NCBI GenBank assembly: GCA_946541845.1
Contig: CAMNJW010000003.1
Span: 1 to 54,024 of the forward strand
Source of the DNA: an uncultured Methanobrevibacter sp.
GTDB taxonomy: Archaea > Methanobacteriota > Methanobacteria > Methanobacteriales > Methanobacteriaceae
Direction: 5' to 3'
DNA length: 54,024 nucleotides
Below the pieces are notes generated by a model. The model was not told where the DNA came from, ran no database searches, and was given only the letters and a program-made list of their open reading frames with translations. The number at the start of each line of letters is the position of its first letter. Positions within the stretch are counted from its first letter, which is position 1. A program made the translations under genes and the position numbers. Shown in pieces: positions 9,279 to 18,555 of the stretch.

Positions 9279-10598
9279 ATGATTGGAACGACATTAGAAA
9301 TAATTATAATATTAATTTTAATAATACTTACTGGGTACCTGTCAATGGCAGAGCTTGCCGTCGTATCCATTAGAAAAGCAAAAATGCAGAAATATTTAGA
9401 AGATGGAAATAAAAATGCTCAAATTGTATTTGACTTGTTAGAAGACCCGAACGAATTTTTATCAACAGTTCAAATTGGAATTTCACTTATTGGTGTTTTG
9501 ACTGGGGCATTTGGTGGAGTAACCTTAGCAGAACCTCTCTCCAAATACATTTCATTCATCCCATACAGCGAACCAATCAGTGTAGCCATTGTTGTTATTG
9601 TCACTACTTATCTAACTTTAGTCGTTGGAGAAATTGTTCCAAAAGTTATCGCTTTAAACGACCCTGAAAGAGTTTCCCTAAAAGTCGCTAAAAGCATGGT
9701 GGTCCTTTCAAAAATTTCCAAACCTGTTAGTTTCATTCTTGCAAAATCAAGCAGTTTCCTTTTATGGTTAATGAGAATTGAAAACAAAAATGACGATATC
9801 GTCACTGAAGAAGAAATTGAATTGATGATTAAGGAAGGAAGAGAGGATGGAACCATCGAACAAGAGGAAGAAGACATCATTAAAAGGGTTTTCAAACTTG
9901 ATGACCAAAAGGTCGAAAGCATAATGACCCCTCGTAATGAAATCATCTGGATTGACCTTGAAGACGACAGAGATGTGAATAAAGTCAAAATTATCGAAAG
10001 TAAAAGATCAATTTTCCCAATTGCAAGTGGAGAACTGGATGACTTTATTGGTGTTGTACAGGCAAAAGACATTCTTTCTGTAATGTTTTCAGATGAAGAA
10101 TTTGACGTTCACAAAATTGTAAAAGAACCATTGGTTGTTTCCGAACACCTAGAGACATTAGAATTATTGAAAGAATTCAAAGAAAACCAAGGATATGTTC
10201 ATATGTCACTTGTTGTCGATGAGTTCGGAAGTGTTGAAGGTTTAATCACCTTAAACGACCTGCTTGAAGGTATTGTTGGAGACATTCCGGGAATTGATGA
10301 GGAAGATGAACCTCAAGCTGTCGAAAGAGAGGATGGCACCTGGTTAATTGATGGAAGATATCCAATTGACAGATTTAAGGAATTATTCGAATTCAAAGAT
10401 TCATTGCCTGATGAAGAGGAAGACGGATACACAACCCTTGCAGGTTTCATTTTAAGCTTGAGCGGAACAATACCTAATGAAGAAGACAAATATGAATGCG
10501 AAAGATTTGTCTTTGAAATCGTTGATATTGATGGGCACCAAATTGATAAAGTTCTTGTAACCGATTTGGGGCCTCAAGAAGAAATTGAAGAGGAATAA
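9279..10598 (+). CDS. CNNM/CorC-type (hemolysin C family) membrane protein with CBS domains
   Basis: Protein of 439 aa in three parts. A DUF21/CNNM membrane domain with about four helices occupies residues 1-190, a CBS pair residues ~200-330 (SIMTPRNEIIWID marks its start) and a CorC/HlyC C-terminal domain ~345-430. Such proteins act in Mg2+ or other cation efflux and resistance. The start was set at ATG 9279 (MIGTTLEIIIILI), directly before the first membrane helix. A longer frame from 9189 overlaps the zinc-ribbon gene and adds a non-membrane leader. A TATA-like TTATAATA at 9250-9257 and the lack of an SD site fit a leaderless internal promoter. The CaCA exchanger follows after 2 nt. Confidence 0.88.
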   Translation: MIGTTLEIIIILILIILTGYLSMAELAVVSIRKAKMQKYLEDGNKNAQIVFDLLEDPNEFLSTVQIGISLIGVLTGAFGGVTLAEPLSKYISFIPYSEPISVAIVVIVTTYLTLVVGEIVPKVIALNDPERVSLKVAKSMVVLSKISKPVSFILAKSSSFLLWLMRIENKNDDIVTEEEIELMIKEGREDGTIEQEEEDIIKRVFKLDDQKVESIMTPRNEIIWIDLEDDRDVNKVKIIESKRSIFPIASGELDDFIGVVQAKDILSVMFSDEEFDVHKIVKEPLVVSEHLETLELLKEFKENQGYVHMSLVVDEFGSVEGLITLNDLLEGIVGDIPGIDEEDEPQAVEREDGTWLIDGRYPIDRFKELFEFKDSLPDEEEDGYTTLAGFILSLSGTIPNEEDKYECERFVFEIVDIDGHQIDKVLVTDLGPQEEIEEE

Positions 10599-10600
10599 AA

Positions 10601-11545
10601 ATGGATGCGGGAATTATTCTCCAAGTTGTATTGTTGATTGTCGGATTTGTATTCCTAATTAAAGGTTCAGACTTTTTTGTTGATGGAGCAAGCAGTATTG
10701 CTTCTATTTTAAGAATACCTACAATTATTGTTGGTTTGACCATCGTTGCATTTGGAACAAGTGCTCCCGAAGCTGCAGTTTCCATTACTTCATCACTGAC
10801 TGGAATTAATGCAATGGCTGTGAGTAACGTTATCGGAAGTAATTTGTTTAATATTTTAATGGTTATAGGTATTGCTGCATTACTTAGCGAATTGCTTATG
10901 GAAAAAAAGGTATTGGATAAGGATTTGCCTTTCCTTGTAGGAATCACAATATTATTTGCAATATTTATCATAGTTGGATGGGACATTACAAACATTGAAG
11001 GTATAATCTTACTTTTAATTTTAATAGCTTACATCATATACTTAGTTCATGACGCAAGAAAGTCAAATGAAGCGAATGAAGTTGAAAAGCCAAAGTTAAC
11101 CCTTCCAAAAAGTATAGTTTTCATGATTGTTGGTCTTGCAGGAATCATAATAGGAGGAGATTTAGTAGTTGATAGTGCTTCAACTATAGCAATGGCCCTC
11201 GGAATGAGTGAAACATTAGTAGGTTTAACCATTGTAGCAATAGGTACATCTTTACCTGAACTTGTAACTTCAATTACCGCTTTGAAGAAAGGAGAAAATC
11301 AGTTGGTTATAGGTAATGTAATCGGTTCAAACATCTTTAACATATTGTTTGTATTGGGTGCAAGTAGCGCAATAAGTGCAATACCTCTTGACTCAAGCAT
11401 GCTTATCGATGTAATATTTATGATTGCAGTAACCATATTATGCTTCATATTCGGTAAGACACAAGATAAATATGATAAAAGAGAAGGAGCCATACTGGTT
11501 ATATTATTCATCGCGTATATGGCCTTCGCAATTCTCAGAAATTAA
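10601..11545 (+). CDS. Calcium/sodium antiporter, CaCA (YrbG-like) family
   Basis: Membrane exchanger of 314 aa with about ten helices and the internal duplication of the CaCA family. The two alpha-repeats carry GTSAPE (residues 52-57) and GTSLPE (near residue 214), each followed by an NVIGSNxFNI stretch. These glutamates bind the exchanged ion. It follows the CNNM gene by 2 nt, so the two cation transporters are an operon. Its last 42 nt overlap the end of the convergent PP-loop gene. Confidence 0.92.
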   Translation: MDAGIILQVVLLIVGFVFLIKGSDFFVDGASSIASILRIPTIIVGLTIVAFGTSAPEAAVSITSSLTGINAMAVSNVIGSNLFNILMVIGIAALLSELLMEKKVLDKDLPFLVGITILFAIFIIVGWDITNIEGIILLLILIAYIIYLVHDARKSNEANEVEKPKLTLPKSIVFMIVGLAGIIIGGDLVVDSASTIAMALGMSETLVGLTIVAIGTSLPELVTSITALKKGENQLVIGNVIGSNIFNILFVLGASSAISAIPLDSSMLIDVIFMIAVTILCFIFGKTQDKYDKREGAILVILFIAYMAFAILRN

Positions 11546-12379
11546 CTCCTTTAACTCACAAGCCTTACATATATTTGATGAAGTTGGCTCACCGCAAACT
11601 TCACATTCATTTAGGCTTGTGGATATCTCATTTTCAAATGTCAATATTTTATTAAAAGATTCCATTACATTTGTTTTTACACCAGGATATTGATCTTCAC
11701 TAACATTTAGGAATTCTTTTATTTTAGCCCTTAGTGATAAATGAGAATAAGGGCATTCATCAAGATGAATATCAATGTTATTTAAAACAGCCCACATGCC
11801 AACTTCCTTTTCAGGAGTGTTCCATAATGGCTTAATCCTTGGAACCAGTTTTGGATGAATCACATCAAGTTCAGGACCGAATTTTGAAAACTTGATTGTG
11901 TCTCCCCTTGCAAAACTCATTAAAAAAGATTGAATTTCATCGTCCAAATTATGGCCGGTTGCAATTTTAACGGCTCCAAGCTCATATGCTGTTTTATTTA
12001 AAATATTTCTTCTAAAAACACCACATGGGATGCATGCACTCTTAAATCCTTGATAAATGTCATCCAATGCAAAGCCTTCCTCATCCTTAAAAGACTTTTG
12101 AACAAGATCCACTCCTAACTCCTGAGCATTACTAATAGCTGAATCAATACCGTGCTGCCTATAACCTTCAATACCTTCATCAACACTGATTGCCACTAAA
12201 TCAAAATCCAAAAATTGCTGATAATTTTTCAATGCATGAAGCATAAGCACACTATCCTTTCCACCGGATAATGCCACGGCTATTAATTCACCATCTTTAA
12301 TCAATTCATAATCAGAAATCAAATTGTTGATTCTTGTAAAAATCATTTCATTGAATTCATCTTTGTCTAACTTAACCAT
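11504..12379 (-). CDS. TtuA/NcsA-type tRNA 2-thiolation PP-loop ATPase (TIGR00269 family)
   Basis: Adenylating sulfur-transfer enzyme (291 aa) for a tRNA 2-thiouridine. The PP-loop SGGKDS is at residues 38-43. Catalytic cysteines are CIPC near residue 116 and the Cys of DECPYSH near 208. A C-terminal zinc site is CEVC...CKAC. The usual N-terminal zinc finger of TtuA/Ctu1 proteins is missing here, and an in-frame stop just upstream of 12379 rules out a longer start without a frameshift. The last 42 nt overlap the end of the convergent CaCA exchanger gene. Confidence 0.85.
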   Translation of the reverse strand: MVKLDKDEFNEMIFTRINNLISDYELIKDGELIAVALSGGKDSVLMLHALKNYQQFLDFDLVAISVDEGIEGYRQHGIDSAISNAQELGVDLVQKSFKDEEGFALDDIYQGFKSACIPCGVFRRNILNKTAYELGAVKIATGHNLDDEIQSFLMSFARGDTIKFSKFGPELDVIHPKLVPRIKPLWNTPEKEVGMWAVLNNIDIHLDECPYSHLSLRAKIKEFLNVSEDQYPGVKTNVMESFNKILTFENEISTSLNECEVCGEPTSSNICKACELKELISENCEGHIRDE

Positions 12380-12430
12380 TACTAAATTGATTTATAGAAA
12401 GTTAAATAAATAATTTTACTAGGTGAAAAA

Positions 12431-12736
12431 ATGATAACTTGTGATTTTGCAATATTGCCTGTCGGAACTGAAACAACTGAATGTAAAGATTATGTAACCG
12501 CTGCGGTTCAATCCATTAAGGATTCCGGATTAAACTACCAGTTAACCGGAATGGGAACACAAATCGAAGCGAAAAATTTAACTGAATTATATGAAGCGAT
12601 AGCTAATGCTCAGGAAGCCATATTTGAAATTGGAATAGGTAGAGTATACACCATTATAAAAGTTGACGACAGAAGAGACTTGGAAAATAGAACATTAGAT
12701 GCTAAAGTCGAAACAGTAAACAAAATGTTGAAATAA
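12431..12736 (+). CDS. MTH1187 family thiamine-binding-like protein (UPF0045)
   Basis: Small protein (101 aa) of the MTH1187/YkoF-like fold, ferredoxin-like, usually a tetramer; members bind thiamine or similar ligands. DFAILPVGTETTECKDYV at the N-terminus and YQLTGMGTQIEAKNLTELYE in the middle are characteristic. AGGTG lies 6 nt before the ATG. It stands alone between divergent and convergent neighbours, so the context gives no hint. Confidence 0.87.
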   Translation: MITCDFAILPVGTETTECKDYVTAAVQSIKDSGLNYQLTGMGTQIEAKNLTELYEAIANAQEAIFEIGIGRVYTIIKVDDRRDLENRTLDAKVETVNKMLK

Positions 12737-12768
12737 ATAAAAAAAGAAAGGTTAGAAATTAATCTAAC
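12737..12768 (-). terminator. Intrinsic-type terminator of the DegT gene
   Basis: On the minus strand GTTAGA (12768-12763) and TCTAAC (12756-12751) form a stem around a six-base loop that contains the stop codon. A T-rich run at 12750-12737 follows. The short stem makes it a moderate candidate. Confidence 0.45.
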
Positions 12769-13865
12769 TCTGATGAAGCTTTTTTAACAGCTTCAATTAC
12801 TAAATCTAAATCCTCTTTTGTTAAAGAAGGATGTACCGGAAGGGAAATTACATTGTCAGCTGCAAGTTCTGCATTCGGACAATTTCCTTCAATTCCTAAT
12901 GCTTTATAAATTGGCTGATTGTATAAAGGAATTGGATAATGTATACCAGTTCCAACACCACATTCATTAATTATATCAACCCAATCATCCCTGTCACCTT
13001 TTTCAACACGGATTGTGTACTGGTGATATACATGTTTTGAACCAGGTGCACAATAAGGAGTGACCACGCCGTCAACATCTTTTAAACCTTCATTTAAATA
13101 AGCTGCATTAGCAATTCTTTTGTCATTAAATTCATCAATTTTATCCAATTGAGCAAGACCTATTGCTGCTGAAATATCAGTCATTCTAAAGTTATATCCT
13201 ACTTCATCATGATGATATCTTACACTAGCACCATGTGCCCTGAATATTTTTGCATTTTCAGCCAAATCCTCATCGTCGGTAGTGATTATTCCACCTTCAG
13301 AAGTGGTCATGTTTTTGGTAGGGTAGAAACTGAAACAGGACATGTCCCCCATACTTCCAACATTTCTTCCGTTAAATGATGCTCCATGAGCTTGTGCTGC
13401 ATCTTCAATAACAATTAAACCATGCTTTTCAGCAATTGCGTTTATTTTATCCATATCCGCTGATTGACCATATAGTTGGACAGGCAAAATAGCTTTAGTG
13501 TTTTCAGTAATTAAATCCTCAATTGAATCAGGATCAATTGTATAAGTTTTTAAATCAATATCTGCAAAAACTGGTTTAGCACCAGTGTATAAAATTGAAT
13601 TCCCACTTGCAATGAAAGTAAACGGAGTTGTGATTACCTCATCACCTTCACCGATACCACAGGAAAGTAATGCAACATGCAATGCAGCAGTTCCAGAATT
13701 AACAGCAATTCCATATTTTGCTCCAACCCATTCAGCAAATTCTTGCTCAAATTTTTCGACTTTTGGACCTTGAGCAATCATTCCTGACCTTAAAACTTCA
13801 ACCACATTCTCAATTTCTTCTTCTCCGATAATTGGTTTTGCAATAGGAACTTTAATATTTGACAC
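12759..13865 (-). CDS. DegT/DnrJ/EryC1/StrS family PLP-dependent aminotransferase
   Basis: Sugar-nucleotide aminotransferase-like enzyme (368 aa). [17 protein letters not shown] at the start, [23 protein letters not shown] and the PLP-lysine segment [13 protein letters not shown] are family hallmarks. I place the start at GTG 13865 because GGTGATG (13875-13869) matches the ribosome anti-SD and would overlap an ATG start at 13871; ATG 13871 or TTG 13877 remain possible. It likely makes an amino sugar for surface glycans, but no sugar genes are nearby, so the substrate cannot be named. Confidence 0.9.
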   Translation of the reverse strand: MSNIKVPIAKPIIGEEEIENVVEVLRSGMIAQGPKVEKFEQEFAEWVGAKYGIAVNSGTAALHVALLSCGIGEGDEVITTPFTFIASGNSILYTGAKPVFADIDLKTYTIDPDSIEDLITENTKAILPVQLYGQSADMDKINAIAEKHGLIVIEDAAQAHGASFNGRNVGSMGDMSCFSFYPTKNMTTSEGGIITTDDEDLAENAKIFRAHGASVRYHHDEVGYNFRMTDISAAIGLAQLDKIDEFNDKRIANAAYLNEGLKDVDGVVTPYCAPGSKHVYHQYTIRVEKGDRDDWVDIINECGVGTGIHYPIPLYNQPIYKALGIEGNCPNAELAADNVISLPVHPSLTKEDLDLVIEAVKKASSELD

Positions 13866-13962
13866 AATCATCACCAATATAATAAATTTTCTATACTAAT
13901 ATTTAAATCTAATAATATTTAAAACATTACTTATTAGAAAAACTAGCAAAGAGTGAGAATTA

Positions 13963-15129
13963 ATGGACGAATATAAAACAAGAACTATTGAAGAAGGATT
14001 GACAAAAATTGAATTCCCTGAATTTGATAAAGTTTCATCTGACGCACCGGTATTTTACAACCCCCACATGGAATTGAATAGGGATTTATCCATACTCGCA
14101 ATACAGGTATTTCAAAAGGAACAGGATAGAGAAATTAATATTTGCGATTTATTTGGAGGTAGCGGCATACGTGGTATTCGTTATAAAAATGAGATTGATG
14201 GCGTTGGAGAAGTTTCAATAAACGATATAAGCGAAGTTGCCAACCATTACGAAGAACACAACATCAAACTGAATAACCTGGATGACATTGAAGTTTATCA
14301 GCATGATGCAAGCATGTTTTTAAGAATGAAACGTGGGGAATTTGACGTGATTGACATCGACCCGTTCGGAACACCTTCCCCATTTCTTGATTCCGCAGGA
14401 TACTGCGCACGCAGAAACTCACTTTTATGCGTGACCGCAACAGACACTTCAGCATTATGCGGAACCTACAAGGAGCCATGCATTCGCAAATATAATGCAA
14501 AACCATATAAAAGTGAATATTGTCATGAAAATGGAATAAGAATACTGGCGGGTTTTGTTGCACTTACTCTTTCAAAGTATGCAAAGTGCATTGAAGTGAA
14601 AATGTCACACAGCACTGAACATTATATGAGATTATACCTGGAAATTAAAAAAGGTTCAAAAAGGACAGATGAATCTTTGAAAAATATCGGTTACATCAGT
14701 CATTGTAAAAATTGTTTGCACAGGCAAACCAGCAATGGCCTTGCAAGTCCGATTGAAGAAACCTGCCCGGTCTGCGGTGAAAAATTAGTTCATGCAGGAC
14801 CTTTATGGTTGGGAGACATTCAGAATAAGGAATTTATTCAGAAAATGATTGATGAAACAAATTACAAAAAAATAAATAGCGAAAAGGAAGCCTTAAAATT
14901 ACTGAACAAATGTCTATTAGAGGCAGAGGCCCCTGTGACATTCTTTGATATCCATACAATATGCAAATCCCTAAAAATCAGCGCCCCAAAATTCGATTCA
15001 ATTATAGAACAGATGAAAGAAGAGGGATTCATTGCAATCAAAACCCACTACAACCCATTAGGAATAAAAACTGATGCATCAATTGAAGACATTAAAAACA
15101 TTCTTTTAAAATTAACAGCCAAACCATAA
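13963..15129 (+). CDS. trm1: tRNA (guanine(26)-N2)-dimethyltransferase
   Basis: Trm1 (388 aa) makes m2,2G26 in tRNA. The N-terminal SAM fold shows DLFGGSGIRGIRY near residue 62 and the catalytic-region DIDPFGTPSPFLDS near residue 129. The C-terminal domain carries two zinc-type pairs, CKNC near 247 and CPVC near 270. The length is usual. It is divergent from the DegT gene, and a 246-nt AT-rich spacer without visible features follows. Confidence 0.95.
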   Translation: MDEYKTRTIEEGLTKIEFPEFDKVSSDAPVFYNPHMELNRDLSILAIQVFQKEQDREINICDLFGGSGIRGIRYKNEIDGVGEVSINDISEVANHYEEHNIKLNNLDDIEVYQHDASMFLRMKRGEFDVIDIDPFGTPSPFLDSAGYCARRNSLLCVTATDTSALCGTYKEPCIRKYNAKPYKSEYCHENGIRILAGFVALTLSKYAKCIEVKMSHSTEHYMRLYLEIKKGSKRTDESLKNIGYISHCKNCLHRQTSNGLASPIEETCPVCGEKLVHAGPLWLGDIQNKEFIQKMIDETNYKKINSEKEALKLLNKCLLEAEAPVTFFDIHTICKSLKISAPKFDSIIEQMKEEGFIAIKTHYNPLGIKTDASIEDIKNILLKLTAKP

Positions 15130-15375
15130 CTAATGAATATTTTATATCAATGATTTAAAAAAATGTCATAAATATTATCAAAATATACCCTTACATAGCT
15201 AAAAACAAATATATGAAAAAAATTGTAAAAAATCAATTATAAAAAGATTACAATTGTTAAATTTTCTAATAAATTATCAAAAATAATAAAAATATTACAT
15301 AAACTTTTAAATATTATGAAATACTATAATAATACAAATTAAACATTTTAATTAAAATGTAAAAGGGAGATATTT

Positions 15376-15852
15376 ATGGTAAAAACTAAAGATAATATTA
15401 TAAAGTTAGATAAAACTGATATTAACATCCTTAAAATTATTAATGAGGACGTTAGAACCTCCTATAGGCAAATTTCACGCAGTTTAGATGTTTCCGTAGG
15501 TACAGTTCACAATCGTATAGACAAAATGGTGAAATCCGGAGTAATCAAAAAATTCTCACCAGTAATTGACCATGAAAAATTAGGTTTTGTCTTAACAACA
15601 ATCATTGGTGTAAGAGTTAAAGGTGGAAAACTCAAAAACTGGGAAGAAAAAACTTTCTTCAACAAGAATGTAGTTGGAATCTATGACGTAACCGGTGAAT
15701 ACGATGCATTTTTAATTGCAAAATTCAGAAACACAAACGAGTTAAATGCATTCATCAAAGAGCTATTAAAAGATCCAATTATAGAAAGAACTTACACTCA
15801 AACCGTTTTAGACGTTATCAAAGAAGATATGGGATCTTCAAACATATTATAA
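15376..15852 (+). CDS. Lrp/AsnC-family transcriptional regulator
   Basis: DNA-binding regulator (158 aa) with an N-terminal winged helix-turn-helix (residues ~13-60, ISRSLDVSVGTVHNRIDKMV as recognition part) and a C-terminal RAM/Lrp sensor domain (~75-150, GIYDVTGEYDAFLIAKF). GGGAG lies 8 nt before the ATG. It is monocistronic, with long AT-rich spacers on both sides and its own terminator, as expected for an autoregulated regulator. The effector is unknown. Confidence 0.9.
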   Translation: MVKTKDNIIKLDKTDINILKIINEDVRTSYRQISRSLDVSVGTVHNRIDKMVKSGVIKKFSPVIDHEKLGFVLTTIIGVRVKGGKLKNWEEKTFFNKNVVGIYDVTGEYDAFLIAKFRNTNELNAFIKELLKDPIIERTYTQTVLDVIKEDMGSSNIL

Positions 15853-15862
15853 ATTTATTTTT

Positions 15863-15892
15863 AAAAAGTAGTCCATAACCAACTACTTTTTT
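15863..15892 (+). terminator. Terminator hairpin after the Lrp gene
   Basis: AAAAAGTAGT (15863-15872) and ACTACTTTTT (15882-15891) form a perfect 10-bp stem with a nine-base loop and end in a T run, 11 nt past the stop codon. Confidence 0.65.
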
Positions 15893-16072
15893 CTATTTAT
15901 TCTGAAATATTCAAATAAAAAATTTTTTAATTGCTTAAAACTGTTTTTTTAAAGATTGGGGAAAAAATAATTTCCAAAGTAATAATAATATTGCGAAATG
16001 AATAAAATTTACATTTAAGTATATAAATAAAGAGAAACAATAAATATAAATATTTAACTAATAATAGAGGTT

Positions 16073-17020
16073 ATGAAATTGGCAGTTTGCTTACCCGATA
16101 CTCAAGACGACACTCCAAGCATACCTATTAAACTAACCAGAGTAGGTGTAACTGGAGTCAAAAAATTATTACAATTAGAAAGAACAAATAAAAGACCAAT
16201 AATTTTATTACCTACTTTTGATGCATTTGTAGACTTACCAAATGATCAAAAAGGTGTTCACATGTCTAGAAACCCGGAAGCAATTAGCGAAGTTCTCGAA
16301 ACTGTTGCTAAAGATTCTACAGTAGACATTGAATCATTATGTGCAAAGATTGTTGACAAAATGATGACAAAACACGAATATGCAAGACGTGTTGAAATAT
16401 CCATGACAACCGACTTCATGTTCATGAAAGAGTCACCAGTGACTAAAAATAAAACTCAAGAAATGGCAAAACTAAAAGCAAAAGCCATTGGATTTAGAGA
16501 TGAAGAAGGGCACGTTGAAATCAGAAAAAGCATTGGTGCTGAACTTATTGGAATGACTGTTTGTCCATGTGCGCAAGAATCCGTAAAAGAATCTGATAAA
16601 AACAAATTATTAGAATTTTTAGACGAAGAAACAACTCAAAAAGTTTTAGACACTGTTACTTTTGCTTCTCATAACCAAAGAGGAGTTGGAACATTATTAA
16701 TTGAAGTTCCAGAAGATAAAACCGTAAAAGCAGAAGATATTATTGAAATTATTGAAAGTTCAATGAGTTCCCCTGTTTGCGAGTTACTTAAAAGACCAGA
16801 TGAAAATGCGACTGTTATGAATGCTCACAGAAAACCTGTTTTTGTTGAAGACTGTGTTAGAAACATGATGGAAAAAATGGCCACTAAATATGCTGATTTC
16901 CCTGATGATACTTTAATAACAGCACGTCAAGAAAACCACGAAAGTATTCACAGACACAATGCATTTGCTGAAAAAGTAACAACTTTAGGCGAACTAAAAG
17001 GCGAATTAGGACTTGATTAA
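16073..17020 (+). CDS. mptA: GTP cyclohydrolase MptA
   Basis: Archaeal GTP cyclohydrolase of the FolE2-like type (315 aa). It makes 7,8-dihydroneopterin 2',3'-cyclic phosphate, the first step towards methanopterin. Seen are MKLAVCLPDTQDDTPSIPI at the start, GAELIGMTVCPCAQ near residue 158 with the metal-binding cysteine region, and SMSSPVCELLKRPDE near 231. GAGG precedes the ATG. The stop is directly followed by the next ATG (17021), so it forms an operon with the following gene and cofG. Confidence 0.94.
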   Translation: MKLAVCLPDTQDDTPSIPIKLTRVGVTGVKKLLQLERTNKRPIILLPTFDAFVDLPNDQKGVHMSRNPEAISEVLETVAKDSTVDIESLCAKIVDKMMTKHEYARRVEISMTTDFMFMKESPVTKNKTQEMAKLKAKAIGFRDEEGHVEIRKSIGAELIGMTVCPCAQESVKESDKNKLLEFLDEETTQKVLDTVTFASHNQRGVGTLLIEVPEDKTVKAEDIIEIIESSMSSPVCELLKRPDENATVMNAHRKPVFVEDCVRNMMEKMATKYADFPDDTLITARQENHESIHRHNAFAEKVTTLGELKGELGLD

Positions 17021-17461
17021 ATGCAAAAAAAATATGAAATTGCCGGAGAAGTAATGGGTTTCTTTGAATCATTCAAAGGGTCCAGACCTGCAATTGACAA
17101 TGATAAAATTTTAATTGTTAGAGGAAGATCAAGAACCATCATTCCCCTTGATGAATTTGAATCCAAACTTAATGAAATCGGAGAAATCCTTGGCGGAACC
17201 GAATTGGATGCAAGTTCAGGGAAAATAGGAGAAATCCTAAAATCAGGAGATAAACATATCCAAGAAAGTGAAGCGGATACTGGAGCCATTGATGAACATG
17301 GTTTTATCAGAATGAAAGAAGAACTTGAATTAATGGGCCTCGTAGTGGGATACAAAGTATTCGAACTTCCAAAATTCGATGTGGTCATAGCTATATGGGA
17401 AGACAAAAATGAAATTCCTCCACTTTATGTAGAAGTTACTGTTTCAGAACATGAAGGTTAA
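17021..17461 (+). CDS. Conserved methanogen protein (DUF2120-like)
   Basis: Acidic protein of 146 aa without a recognisable catalytic motif. I believe it belongs to the methanogen-restricted family DUF2120, from its length and its place beside F420 or pterin genes, but this is from memory. It starts directly after the mptA stop and ends 2 nt before cofG, so the three are surely co-transcribed. A link to pterin or deazaflavin synthesis is inference. Confidence 0.65.
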   Translation: MQKKYEIAGEVMGFFESFKGSRPAIDNDKILIVRGRSRTIIPLDEFESKLNEIGEILGGTELDASSGKIGEILKSGDKHIQESEADTGAIDEHGFIRMKEELELMGLVVGYKVFELPKFDVVIAIWEDKNEIPPLYVEVTVSEHEG

Positions 17462-17463
17462 AC

Positions 17464-18555
17464 ATGCCATCAAATTTAACAAAAGAAGATATTCTCCAGA
17501 TATTAACTGCAACTGATAAAGATATTATTAAGTATATGTCAGAAACAGCAAAATACAGGGAGAATCATCTCATTACTTATTCTAAAAATGTATTCATACC
17601 ATTGACTGAAATCTGCAGAAATGACTGCGGATACTGTAATTTTAAAAAAAATCCGGATGACCCCGAAGCAATCATTCTTAAAAGCAAGGCAGAAATTCTT
17701 GAAAGTCTAAAAGAAGCTGAACAATATGGCTGTAAAGAGGCAATGTTTGCTTTTGGTGAAGATGCAGATGAAGAGGAAATAGTTCGTCTGAAATTATCTG
17801 AATATGGATATGACGGCATGACCGACTATGTTGTTGACATTTGCCAGATGACACTGGATGAAACAAAGCTATTGCCTCACACAAATGGGGGCAACTATTC
17901 TTTTGATGACCTGAAAAGATTAAAAGAGGTCAACGCATCAATGGGTTTGATGCTTGAAAATTCATCCAGCAGATTAATGGAATTGCCTGCTCATAATAAA
18001 AGTCCCGGAAAGAATCCTGAAGTGAGATTGGAAACAATTTCAAATGCAGGTAAACTTAAAATACCTTATACAACAGGAATTTTAATTGGAATTGGAGAAA
18101 CAAAAGAGGAAATAGCTGAATCATTACTTGCCATTAGGGAACTTTATGATACCTATGGACACATTCAGGAAGTAATCATACAAAATTTCACCCCAATACC
18201 TGGAATTGAAATGGAAGATTGGGCAGAACCTAGCTTTTTGGATATGATAAGAACAGTTATAGCCGGAACATTAGTCTTTAAGGATACTGACGTTAGTATA
18301 CAAGTCCCACCTAATCTAAACAATGATACCGCACAGATATTTTTACTTTGCGGCGCTGATGATTGGGGTGGCGTTTCACCAGTCAGTCCTGACTTTGTAA
18401 ACATAACTTCACCATGGCCAGGTATTGATGAACTTGAAAAGCTTACTGAAGATGCAGGATTTGAATTAATCGAAAGACTATGCGTTTATGAAAAATTCAT
18501 AAACAAAGAGTGGTTAAATGATTACATTCTGGAAAAAATAGCTAATCTATCCTAG
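17464..18555 (+). CDS. cofG: 7,8-didemethyl-8-hydroxy-5-deazariboflavin synthase subunit CofG
   Basis: Radical SAM subunit (363 aa) that with CofH builds the Fo chromophore of coenzyme F420. The cluster motif is C51-x3-C55-x2-C58 (TEICRNDCGYC). IQNFTPIPGIEM and the C-terminal CGADDWGGVSPVSPDFVN are CofG-typical. It is the third gene of the mptA operon. Its last 14 nt overlap the convergent taw2 end. cofH is not in the window. Confidence 0.95.
   Translation: MPSNLTKEDILQILTATDKDIIKYMSETAKYRENHLITYSKNVFIPLTEICRNDCGYCNFKKNPDDPEAIILKSKAEILESLKEAEQYGCKEAMFAFGEDADEEEIVRLKLSEYGYDGMTDYVVDICQMTLDETKLLPHTNGGNYSFDDLKRLKEVNASMGLMLENSSSRLMELPAHNKSPGKNPEVRLETISNAGKLKIPYTTGILIGIGETKEEIAESLLAIRELYDTYGHIQEVIIQNFTPIPGIEMEDWAEPSFLDMIRTVIAGTLVFKDTDVSIQVPPNLNNDTAQIFLLCGADDWGGVSPVSPDFVNITSPWPGIDELEKLTEDAGFELIERLCVYEKFINKEWLNDYILEKIANLS

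Noticed and set aside
15130-15375. Hidden gene or RNA in the trm1-Lrp spacer
   Set aside because: Only AT-rich sequence with no stable stem or open frame; probably the promoter region of the Lrp gene.
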